Part shown: positions 22,464 through 32,903 of the stretch, piece by piece | Numbering within the stretch: the stretch's first letter is position 1 | How the letters are laid out: every line of letters begins with the position of its first letter | Assembly: GCA_003339415.1 (NCBI GenBank) | Contig: PDHQ01000020.1 | Location: forward strand, 100,141 to 164,140 | Origin: Ophiocordyceps camponoti-saundersi (nom. inval.) | Taxonomy: Eukaryota; Ascomycota; Sordariomycetes; Hypocreales; Ophiocordycipitaceae | Length of the DNA stretch: 64,000 bases | Direction: 5' to 3' | The notes under the pieces: generated by a model | Database searches by the model: none | What the model saw: the letters and a program-made list of their open reading frames with translations, nothing else | Told to the model about the DNA's origin: nothing | Translations under genes and position numbers: made by a program

Positions 22464-24455
22464 CTATGCCGACATCGCCATGGTCTCCTTCGTCCCCTTC
22501 CGCCCGTACGGACTCTTCTTGACCGACTTCCACTCGAGGCCGATAGCACACAAGAACGCGCAGCCGGCGCAGGCGACGGAGATGAAGTAGGTATGACGCA
22601 AGCCCGTCATGTACGAACTGAGGACCGGAACCAAGGCATCGAGCCGATTCATGCGGACGAGAACGTCCTTGATCTCCGAGGCGCCGCTGTTGATGAAGAC
22701 GCGGCCATCGACGCCCACGTTTGCGGCGGCGATGCCTTCGATGAGGCCGTTCTGGAACAACGTCTGGGCCACGGCGACGAAGATGGCGCCGCCGAGGGCC
22801 TGGAAGAACTGGACGCAGGCTACGCCGACGGGGACCATGTCCTGCGGTAGTACCGTCTGGATGACGAGAACGCCCGTCTGGAAGCCGGCGCCGATGCCGA
22901 GGCCGGTAAGGACCTGGTAGCCGAACCACTTGCGCATAGGGGTGTCGATGTCCAAGGTCGTCAGCATGCCGGAGCCGACGGTGAAGAGGAGCATGCAGGG
23001 GATGACGACGACGTTGTAGTAGCCGACGGCGGAGACGACGGCGCCCGTCAAGATGGAGATGAAGACGGTCGCCAGGAGCAACGGCAGGATCTTGATTCCT
23101 GCCTGCACGGCGCTGACGCCCTGGATGGCCTGGAAGTAGAGGGCTGGGGGTAGCGAGTCAGCGTACAAGGGGCGCCCCGAGAATGACGGGATGAGAATTT
23201 TCTCATACAAAGGTAGTAGACGAGGGGGAAAAACGCAGCGCCGAAGAAGAAGGCAAAGAGCATGGCGCATAAGACGTTGCGGTTGGTAAAGAGCTTAGGC
23301 GGCAGAGTACCGCCATCACCTTTCCACAGCTGAACGGAGACGAAGACGGCGATCATGAGGCCGAAGCCGATGAAGAGACCGATGATGTGCGAACTGTGCC
23401 AGGGATAATCCGTGCCGCCCCATTGCAGGGCCAGCAACAGGCAGATGATGGCGGGTACGAAGATGGCGATGCCGGTGAGGTCGAGCTGACGGACGCGGGT
23501 GGAGAAGGACAGGTCAGAGCCGGCGGTGGTATTGCGGTCAAAGTGAACGACGAAGAAGACGATGACCATGGCTAGGCCGCCGATGGGGAGGTTGATGTAG
23601 AAACACCATCGCCAGGTAACGTTTTCGGTGAAAGCGCCTCCGAGGAGGGGCCCGGCCACGGAGGCGATACCCCACATACCGCCGACGAGGCCGAAGACGA
23701 GCGGTCGACGGGCAAGAGGCACTGAGACGGAGGGCGAGAGGCCATTAGCGGGGGAGGCGGAAGCCGGCGAGGACAGAACGGGAGCGCTTTACTCGACAGA
23801 GAGAGGACGACGATGGAGCCGGAGAAGATACCGGCGGTACCCATCTGTGAAGGAAAAAAGCCGTCAGCCGGGGCTTCGGACGGATGGAATAGGCTAATGG
23901 GGTCGGAGGAGAAGAAAGCCGGAACTAACCCCTGACACGGCGCGGCCGATGATAAAGGCCGTCGACGTCGGCGCAACCGCCGCCACCAAGCTGCCGACCT
24001 CGAAGATGAAGACGGCAGAGAGAAAGACGATCTTGACGTTGAAGCGACGATATATGGCGCCGTACATGGGCTGAAGCGCCGTCGTGGTGAGCAGATAGGC
24101 CGAGCCATACCAACCCTATATTTGCGCGTACATATTGCATTGTAAGTATCGTCGAGCAACAAATCAGTCTCAATTCCGAAGACGTAGGGAAACGACGGAC
24201 GATATCCTTGACGCTCTGAAAGTGCCATGTGATGGCACCGAGCGCGGGCGCAATGATGGTCTGGTCAAGAGCGACGAGGAAGACTGCCATGCAGAGAGCG
24301 ACGATGAGCAGGGCCAGCTTCAAACCGGTTGGGTAATCGTTTTCCTTTTCGTCATCCTCTTCCGAGGCTTTATCGGCGGCGGGGGCGGAGATTGGGGCGG
24401 CGGCGGTGGTGATGGCTTCATCGTCGGTCTTTTCCGGGGAGAAGGTTGTCGTCAT
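22464..24455 (-). CDS. MFS drug/toxin efflux transporter, DHA2-like 14-TM type
   Basis: Proton-coupled exporter of the plasma or vacuolar membrane. Exons 24455-24201, 24115-23930, 23844-23793, 23721-23209, 23143-22464 (561 residues); introns 65-85 bp with donors GTCCGT, GTTAGT, GTAAAG, GTATGA. Seen: acidic cytosolic N-terminus, then LIVALCMAVFLVALDQTIIA (TM1 with the DQTI signature), GWYGSAYLLTTTALQPMYG, the antiporter motif in GMWGIASVAGPLLGGAF followed by WRWCFYINLPIGG, and about 14 hydrophobic helices in all. These are typical of fungal DHA2 multidrug or mycotoxin exporters. No biosynthetic genes lie beside it, so no metabolite can be assigned. An in-frame ATG at 24476 is an alternative start. 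Confidence 0.92.
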
Positions 24456-24535
24456 TGGAAGAGGGGGGAAAAACAACGATGTCTGACTTTTTGAGGGGAA
24501 AAGTGATGAAGCTTCGTACGTAGTCTCAAGCCGCG

Positions 24536-24570
<35 letters not shown>

Positions 24571-26807
24571 AGATCGTCAAGAAAAAGGATCGTGTAATTG
24601 CTATGGGGCCTCGACGACGGAGATCAACAACAACCGTAGCATAGAGCAGCAAGGATCAAGCCGGCTCGGACCCGGACGAGGCAGCACATCATCGATATAT
24701 GTACATGTTTATCATCTCCACCTTGATCGGCAACAAGCTCCATATCCGAGAGGGAGGGAGGGAGTAGGGTGACAGCACTACCTAAGCTGAGTGGTCCTCG
24801 GGCCCCGCACGAACGAACACAAAGCGACGGAAACCGAAAAAAAAAAGGCCAGAAGAAGAAGAAGAAGAAGAACCAGAAGAGGAAGAAACCGTCTCCTCCT
24901 CCTCCTCCTCCTCTCCCTGGTAGCCTGGTAGGTAGGTAAGTAATTAGGTAGTGTATGTAGGTATGTAGGAACTAGCTAGGTACCTAGGTAGGTAGCCATC
25001 GAGATGATTCACATCACGAAGCCGGTCATTGATACCGTTTGGGTTAGCAGACAATCCCCTGTCATCGTCATCCGAGTGTGCCCGTCATCGGAAACCCGTC
25101 GTACAACATATCCGTATGTACTCACCTATGTATGTATGTATGTAGGCATGTATGCAGTATGCACAGATGGATTCGCCCGCCACAGGTGTACATACAAATG
25201 TATGCATGCATCTACGGACTACCTCCCTCTGCACGCAGGATGCGATCCGGCGGAATGGCAAGAGATTTATTCATCCTGTATTGCTATGTGTGAGGTCACG
25301 GCAGCGGTCCTTATAGGGCCTACATGATATATTTGAGCATCTCTCCAGAGGTGCCTCCACGTTTGAGTGCCAGAGCTGCGTCTGTGACATTTATCTCGCC
25401 AGACGTGAGAGAGAAACTGTATCATATCGCTATATGTAATCCCACACTATTCTAGTGGTGATTCCGTCGTGGCAGTTTCTAAGTTGAAGTTGTCTTCTTC
25501 TTAAAGCATCTCGACATTTTCGTGCAAAATCGTCGTCTAAAGCACACCTAATCAAAATTAGCTTTCAAGTAAAATGAAAAGAAATAGGATCAAGTATGGA
25601 CAAAACGATGGCCCATGATATTTACTAAATCTCCTAGAGACATTGCAGAGAATGAGAGTGAAGTGCGAGAAATAAAACGAGAAGATAGTATCCGAAAGCG
25701 CCCTCCTAAGCTTCGTAAAAGAGAGACCTGTCCTTTCTCCCATTCGAATTCATACATAGATGGATTCTTCCGCGTAGCCGAGAGCGTTATACATACATAT
25801 GTATATGTATATAGTTAAGGCAGTTGACTGCCGCATACTCCGCTTACGCTGTCTTCGAACTACATAGGTTCCCACCAAACAGTAGCCTGGATTGGCCATG
25901 CCTGGATCCCGGTCATACATAGATATGAAGTCGGTGACGGAGGTAACTCGGGTGACTTATCGGTGGGGGTATTGGGTCCATAGGTACTTGAAGTGTTGAT
26001 GTAACAGAGCGAGAGTTGACGTTGAGATAAGAGACGCGGATATCAAGTGAGAGAAGAGTGACACGCGGATGTTGAGTCACAGACGATTGACGCTGATGTC
26101 AAAACCATGATGATCGGACAAAGCTCAGCAAGGGATGGATCAAGGGGGGGAAAGGAGAGGGAAAACCGATCAGAACAGGAGCTGAGTATGTACATATGTA
26201 AGCCTCTACCAGCTGGCAGCGACTACCTACCACTTGGGACTACGCCACTACCTACCTTTGTATACTATGTAGGGAGGAGGGCGGACGGACGAACGGATGG
26301 ATAGATGCATGCCCATCCATCCGTTGCTGGGACAGCTGGAGAGGCTAACAACAACAGTCGGATTAACCCTCGCACCTGACCAGATCGGAAGCGGATTAGA
26401 ATCTTCCGATCAAAGACGGAACTACGCCCTAGATTTAGTGCCAACCTGCTCTCTCCTTGATCCTCGTCTCTAAGAACATCTTCAACTCCTACCTTAAAGA
26501 CCGTGGGTAGAGGATATGAAACTCTCATCTTCTCCTCACTCGTAACCGATAGTCAGTCCCTCCAGAGAAGAATCAATCGATTTGCAATAGAAAAAAAAAA
26601 GAAGAAGAAGAATCGCTTCAAGGCTAAGTCATGATGAACCATCTAAGTATAAACTAAAGCAAAACACACACACTCTCTCTCACACACACACACATCACTT
26701 TCTTCCTCAACAATACCATCTCACTCAGCCACATGTTTCTCAACCCTTTCCCCTCCCCTACCAACTTATCCCCCCCCCCCAAGGTTTCGGAAACACCTCT
26801 AAACGCG
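24456..26807. other. Long intergenic region upstream of MFS gene
   Basis: About 2.35 kb. Contents: a CT tract at 24540-24567, GAA and TCC runs at 24850-24915, TAGG-type tetranucleotides at 24925-24995, TATG repeats near 25130-25160, and an AT-richer stretch at about 25330-25800 unlike its surroundings. CA-rich and C-homopolymer runs occur at 26665-26780. No gene supported. Confidence 0.55.
24540..24567. repeat. (CT)14 microsatellite
   Basis: 28 bp of perfect CT dinucleotide in the 5' flank of the MFS transporter gene, within the probable leader or promoter. Confidence 0.95.
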
Positions 26808-27164
26808 TCACTGAGCGGCCTTGTGGTGAACGACCTCCTTGGTCATGGCATCGGTGCTCCTCTTTCTAGGCCGAGGCGGGGGGTTGAGCAGCTCGACCTC
26901 AACCTCCCGCCTCTCATTCGACTTCTCCGTCTCCATCGACCGGCGACGGCCGAGGCGTGATGTCTGCGAACCGGCCTTCCTGGCCGCGTCCTCCGAGACG
27001 CCGGACTGGCGTCGGACCAGCGGACGAGGTCCTGCCGGATCCCTAGAGTCCCGATCGACACGCGAGGCCGGATCATGACGTGCCGATTCGTTCGTCGTCG
27101 TCGGTGCCGCGAGCACCCCGCTGGCGAACCACATCACCACTGCCGCGACGGCGAAGCCTCTCAT
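26808..27164 (-). CDS. Small secreted protein with several dibasic (Kex2-type) sites
   Basis: 118 residues, single exon, family not recognised. The start at 27164 gives a textbook signal peptide (MRGFAVAAVVMWFASGVLA, cleavage before APTTT); an in-frame ATG at 27221 would place polar residues ahead of it. The mature part is hydrophilic, has no cysteine, and carries basic pairs at 51-52 (PLVRRQS), 73-75 (LGRRRSM), 85-86 (NERRE) and 101-102 (RPRKRST). Such sites are cut by the Golgi protease Kex2 in secreted precursors. The fragments are not obvious tandem copies of one peptide, so this is not a standard pheromone precursor. It may be a processed peptide precursor or an ordinary secreted disordered protein. 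Confidence 0.6.
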   Translation of the reverse strand: MRGFAVAAVVMWFASGVLAAPTTTNESARHDPASRVDRDSRDPAGPRPLVRRQSGVSEDAARKAGSQTSRLGRRRSMETEKSNERREVEVELLNPPPRPRKRSTDAMTKEVVHHKAAQ

Positions 27165-28103
27165 CTTTATTTTCTCGGTTGTTTTGTTCGTTTGTTTTAT
27201 GTTAATGTCGGATTTGTTCAAGCAATCTTGCTTTGATCGACCACGATATCTCGCCGGTGTCCGTCACTGTTTATAGGTTGGGGATTTGAAAAGCCGTTTG
27301 CTTGCTCACTAGAAGAAGATAAAGGTGGACCGCACGCATATCTTATACTCCTTCGCCCCCATGTCTGCATCGCGGAATACCAAAGGACCCCGAGACCACG
27401 TCATGCCATAACAAGAGACGCAGAAGCCAAGGGTAACAGAACGCATTCGGCATGGTCCGGGAAGTCACGCCGTCCGGAGACTCAGACACAGCTGGAATGC
27501 GGCCCTTCCAGGCTTCGTCTAACCTTCGCCCCAAGCACAAGGAAACTTGGTCATTCTTCCGATCAGTCATCGTCTAGCCCCGGCAGTCTGCTTCCGACGG
27601 ATGGGTTCGACGTCGTTGCAGATGGTGGCTGGTCTCCCCGCACATTCCACCCTGCAACCGGTTCCAGCCAGGCTTGTTCGTCAGCCTCCATCCGTCGCGG
27701 ACAATCTCTTCCACGGCCAAGTGGCCCGGCCCGACGGTTTTGTGTTACCTGCTCTTCTCGCCTCTGGCTTGTTTGACGATGGGCGTCTCTCTCATCGGGG
27801 ATTTTATGATTCTCCTTTCTTTTCTCCCGGGACACCGTTCCCGCCTCATATCTCATCGCCTGTCTCGCCTTGAACCATCCCTCGTTGCGCCACGAACAGC
27901 CGATCGTATCCTGCGTGTGGATGTCGATAAGCATCTCCGTCAAAACTTGCCCTGCATCGCTCGATGAGAGGCCTCATCCCGCCCGATCACACCAACTTGC
28001 CACGCCCTTTGACGCGTACTAACCAGCAATTACTTCCTCAGTATGTCATCGAATGCCGCGTCACTCAAAGGGTCTCTTTGCCTCCTACGCTGATCCGAGC
28101 ACT
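27165..28103. other. Intergenic region, small secreted protein 5' flank and TRAPPC11 3' flank
   Basis: About 0.94 kb. Open frames at 27547-27967 overlap on both strands, lack domain features and are not supported as genes. It probably holds the promoter of the secreted protein. Confidence 0.5.
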
Positions 28104-31100
28104 TCATGTCTTCCCTCCCTGTGGCTCTCTAGCGTCGGAGTCGGTGGCCATCCCGTTTGTGACGGTTGGAGGCACCCATATTAGCAGCCCCTCCTTATCC
28201 GTCTTCATGCCTTCGGTTGGCATAACGCGCAGCACCTTCTGGAAATACTTGTCCCTCACCACCAAGCCCGGCCGCACGTAGACGCCCCGGACCAGCGGAA
28301 GCAGTCGGTATCTTGTCGTCCGCCGCGACAGGGGAAGCAGGTGCAACGTCGTCTGCTTGGCACCTGACAGGGCGAACTCGTCGCTCGGCTCCATCGACAA
28401 GCCAAAGGTGAGAAAGTGACTAGACGGATTCTCGATGGTGATGTCCAGCCACATGAGGCCAGGCCACGACTTCCGCGTCTCGTGTAGTACCGACGCCAGC
28501 ACCCGCGGCTCCGTACCCAGCACCGTGTACTGGCCGACGGGCAGCGTCGTCGTATTCACCGACCCGTCGGCTCCCGCCTTCGCTCGCCGCCATCGTATCA
28601 CCAACTGGGGAGCCAAGGCCACTGATTGCCTGTCGTCGAGGGTGAGCTTCTGCACCTCGAGGTCCGAGTCGGCCTTGTACATCGTCTGGGGCGCCGCCAC
28701 AATGCCTCCATCGGGTAACTGAGGCTTCTTGCTCACGCGGCAGTTCGCGCCGCTGACGAGCGGCGGTATCGTCACCTCCAGCCCCAGAACCAACAGGTCC
28801 TCGACAGCAAACGATGCGTAGCGGCACTCGAGACACCACCGCTGAGCGAGTCCCCTAGCCTGTGTATCCCGAGCCTCAGTCTCGCCTTCTGCCGCGTCCA
28901 AGACACCGTTGGCGTCGAACAGGCTTGGCCACGGATCAGCGTGCAGTCGCGAGACAAGGTCATAATTAGCTTCGAAGGGAGTCACTACGCTTAGCTGTGC
29001 CGTCTGCTCCTGAATGATGGGCGTTGCTGGGTCTGACTCAAGATGATAAGAGACACGTAGTCGCAGTTCGTGTGTCGTCGGCGCATCCGCTGGGTCGATG
29101 CGAATCATGAGGCTCCGCGACGATCCGCTGTCGATGGTTCCGAGCGGGATGCCTGTTGTGCCGAGCACCTCCTGACCGCCGTCTTCGCCGTTACGCTCTT
29201 GGCCGTCGATGACGACGCGGAAGAGCGGCCGAACATCGCCATCCACGTTGACGGCCAGCTTGACGCTGGCTGCCTCGTCTTCGTCGTTACTGATCTCGAC
29301 GAGTAGTTCCAGCACTTCGTCCGTGTAGAACTGGCGTGCACGATCTGGCACGTCGATGCGTATCTTGGGTGGCCGAGGCTGGACCTGCAGGCAGCGACCA
29401 TCGGTACGCACGTCTCGGCCGGCTCCAGGGCCCGTGTACCACCCCACGGCGTCATCAGTCTCGTGGAAATTGACCGTGTAGTCGAGATCGAAGCTTTCGT
29501 TATTGAGGTGGAACGTTACAGATTTCGCCTCAGCCGGTCCGGCCGCTCGCAATGGTATCGCCGCCTCCAGCACACGCCTCTGGCCTGGCCTTAGAGTCAG
29601 ATCACAGCGACCCCTCAGTTGGGACGGCGATTCATCGGCTTCCGCCTCCGCAAACTCCTCGTCGAGAGATAGGGTGTTGATAGGAACTTGGACATCCTTC
29701 TCCGACGTTTCGTGCTCGATGACGAGGGGCCTGAGACTTCCCGTCAGTTCTACCCGTAGAGACGAAAAGGTTACCGGCGCAGAGCCCGGCATCGCTGCCG
29801 AGTGTAAAGCTAGCTGCGCCGCACACTTCTCGCCCGCCTTACTCTCCTTGGTGAGGAACGCGAAGCTAGCGGATACGAAGGCGGGCGAGGCGTCGTCGCA
29901 AAGGCTCACACTGGGCTTCGAATTGGTCTTGATTTCAGCGAGAGACTTCGTAAGATCGTATTGCCACCGAGGTCGTCGCGAGAACTCTGAAGCAACGAGT
30001 GTCAGTCATCTATGAGCAAGGAAAAAATACCCTGTGCAGACGTACTTCGGTGCATCAATTCCCAGTCGACAGCGACGACAACGTCGGCGTGCCCCGTCTC
30101 GGCGGCAGCCTGCCTCAGGAGCCAGCAGAGCTCCTCTGTGGCGTGAACCCAACCTTCAGATCGGTAGACTGAGGCATCAAATAGTGGCCGAAGCAGACCA
30201 AGCATATCCTCCCATGCGGCAAGCGAAGCCATTTCGCGAGCGCACTCGAGTGCTACCTCGGCAGCCAACCGTTCTTGGTTACGGGCTTGAAACTGTGACC
30301 GCGCAGCAAGGAGGCAGTCAAGGATGAGCTGGGCGTGGTTGACACCTTGTCCACTGAGCGGATACTCTCGATAAGGCGCGGGACACAGGTACGTGTCGTA
30401 CGCATACGCCTTCCCAGCGGACTGCGGCGGTGGCAACGGCGCCGGCGACGAAGGCGAGGATGGAGACGGGGACGACGGCGAGTCTATAGGCGCGTGCCGA
30501 ACGTCGTCAGGTATCGTGCGGGCCAGCGCGCGGCGGGCGCTGAGATGCCGGGCTGCCAGCCGATACCAATACCCGGTATGGTGAAGTAGCTCCCACGGCT
30601 TCAAGCGCTCGCCCAAGACAACCTTGTCCGGCTGCAAGAAGAGCGTCATAGAAGCGGGCGTCAGGCCTGGGATACCGACGCGCTCCATGAGCTGCGCCAT
30701 AACTGTAGCCCATCTCGCTTCCCAGGCCTCCCATCCGTAGTTATTAGTTCCCCGTCCTCGACGGTCGACGACGTCGCTGATGCGGTCTCGGTGGCTCTGC
30801 CATCGCCGGACCGCCAAGCTCGTGTGTCCCATCCATAGCTGGATGCGCACGCAGCGAATGGAGATGATGTCTGCCAGCAGCCGAGCTTCGTTCCAGCGAG
30901 GGCTCCAGCTGGGGATGGTGTCGAGAACGTCCTGACCCAATAAGATCTCGTAAGCCTGCTCAAAGGAGCGACTCGCTGCGTCCATTTCCTGCCTAAATTC
31001 TGCGAAGATGGCAGCCTTGAAGTCGTAACGGAAATTCCAGTCCGGCAGAGACAAAATTCGCGATGTGCCCGTCGTCGGTGGCACCGTCGGCTGCGGAGCT

Positions 31101-31937
31101 ATCCCGCGGGACCGCTTCTTCCTAGCATGCCGGCCCAGATCTCGATAATACTCGACAGCGGTACTGTAAAGGGCAGAGAGGATGCCGTCCAGGGTTCGCT
31201 TGATATCGACCGCTGAGCTTTGCGCGGGAATGTAGAAGATGGATTTGGGATCCAATGCTGTGCCCTTGCGGATGCTCTCGAGACGTTCCTGAACACTTCC
31301 GCCGGTGACATTGCCAAGCAAGATGACCACGATCCGCATTTTATAGCTAGACTTGGCCAGGGTACTTTTTAAATCGTTGATGTCCGCCTTGAGTTGAACG
31401 TCATCGTCCAACGTGTAGAAACAGGTGTAGAGGGCGGGAACCATCTCTTGATGCTTCCTGATCCATTGTGAGTCCATCAGACCGTCAGGATACAGGGCAG
31501 AGGCGGGAGATAATGGCGAAAAGGGCGAGTGCAGCGCCGCCGACGGCAAGGATTCGACGGATTCGGGGACCTTGGCTCTGCGTGGAGGCAGGCCGAAGGA
31601 CTATGAGAAGGCAATTTAGCACTGTCCGGTTCAGATGCGTGACTCGAGAGGGTGACCATACCCTCGCCACAGTCTTGACGCGAAAGCGATATGGCTCTTG
31701 TCGCGAAGTAGTGGTCCATGACATGCCACGTGCGTCTACCTGCGCGAAGTATTTAACTAAGAAGGCAGACAGCCTGTCGTCTAGAGGCGGTAGCGACGAT
31801 CTGAGAAACAAGCGGCCATCCTCAAGCCCTCCCTCGAGCTCTGGCTCAGGCTGCTGCTGCTGCTGCTGAGCGCTCAGGCCAGAAACGACAAGAAAGGGAG
31901 CGTTGTGATCCAGACAGCCTGCAGGATATCCATCCAT
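28104..31937 (-). CDS. TRAPPC11: TRAPP complex subunit TRAPPC11 (foie gras / gryzun domains)
   Basis: Subunit of a TRAPP tethering complex acting in ER-Golgi and Golgi traffic; present in filamentous fungi and animals but absent from budding yeast. Exons 31937-31662, 31600-30046, 29986-28104 (1,237 residues); introns 61 and 59 bp with donors GTATGG and GTACGT. Seen: N-terminal MDGYPAGCLDHNAPFLVVSG, a short poly-Gln tract near residue 25, ALYTCFYTLDDDVQLKADI, RIVVILLGNVTG, DWNFRYDFKAAIFAEFRQEM (foie gras core), then a helical repeat region, and a C-terminal beta-rich gryzun part with PPKIRIDVP and FLTFGLSMEPSDEFALSG. A Pro/Ser linker occurs around the middle. Divergent from mL41, 410 bp between starts. 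Confidence 0.92.
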
Positions 31938-32347
31938 GACGGGAGGACCCGAGACGACGTCGGCAGCGGTTGGCGAACCTGGCCACTGACATAGGATCAG
32001 CCAGGCTGTCGAGCTAGCATGAGATGCTGGGTGTTTTTCGATCAAGGGCGGCAGAGGCCGACAATATGCGCGATTCGGGGCTCGATATGGAGGCCGTCGA
32101 GTGTGGCGAAAGCTTCTAGCCCAGAGACCCAGGCTATGCAACAAGGAGATTCGTCGGGAGCTGCTTGATCGTCGTGATACAGCTTGTGCTCGTAGAAAAA
32201 TAGAGCTTACAACAAGCAATCAACGTCGAGACCTCGGAGCGGAACAACTCCGACTTCCGATCTTTACGACTTCACTTTTCCCCCCAACTCCACCAGCGCA
32301 TATCCAGCATCTACTTCGCTCTCAGAGGTCATCATCAGGGCGTCGTC
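31938..32347. promoter_or_regulatory. Divergent promoter region, TRAPPC11 / mL41
   Basis: 410 bp between two outward-facing start codons; both promoters must lie here. I cannot assign individual sites. Confidence 0.6.
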
Positions 32348-32729
32348 ATGAGGCCGACACAAGCCCTCCTCGTCGGGCGCTACCGCCACCTGAAACTCAC
32401 GACCAAAGATGTCAACAAGGGCTTCTACAAGGGCAACCGTACTGGAGCAATGGGTCGCCACACAAAATGGGGAGGATACCAAATTGACTGGGCCAGGGTG
32501 CGCACGTACGTCGTGCCCGAGAATCTCGAAGCTTTCAAGGTAGCCCTACTCCGTGCCGCTCTGGTTTCTGCAGCTGACAGCGCGCCCTTCTTTACCACCG
32601 AACCAGCTCACGCCCTTCGTCAGTCATGAGGTTACGGTGCGGTCCGGCGAGTATAAGGGGCTGAGAAAAGGCCCGCAGAGTCCGCTGTTGTATCTTGAGC
32701 AATGGAAGCTATACAACGGCGTCGATTGA
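32348..32729 (+). CDS. MRPL27: Mitochondrial large-subunit ribosomal protein mL41 (Mrpl27)
   Basis: Component of the mitochondrial 54S ribosomal subunit. Exons 32348-32539 and 32607-32729 (104 residues); the 67-bp intron has donor GTAGCC and acceptor ACCAG. Seen: MRPTQALLVGR, then KDVNKGFYKGNRTGAMGRHT, KWGGYQIDWARVRTYVVPEN and, after splicing, LTPFVSHEVTVRSGEYKG, which is the family's complete conserved core. The C-terminal exon ends WKLYNGVD. Reading through the intron gives a false C-terminus, so the short exon is essential. The length matches fungal homologues. Confidence 0.93.
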
Positions 32730-32903
32730 ATCAAAGTTGTGTCATCAGCGACGGTGTGTGAGGCGTTGTGCATTGGATTGGGACATTTTGATGGCATGTG
32801 CCCGTGCATGCGATGACGATTTTACACTACTGGGTACGTCCGTTTTGATGAGACGCAATCGTCTTTCAGTACTTAGTATTATGCCAGCCTCGTCTTCTAC
32901 TCA
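32730..32903. other. Convergent intergenic region, mL41 / lipase-type hydrolase
   Basis: 174 bp between stop codons; 3' UTRs only. Confidence 0.5.

Noticed and set aside
27547..27967. Overlapping frames upstream of the secreted protein gene
   Set aside because: Open on both strands with no domain or conserved motif; likely chance in GC-rich spacer.
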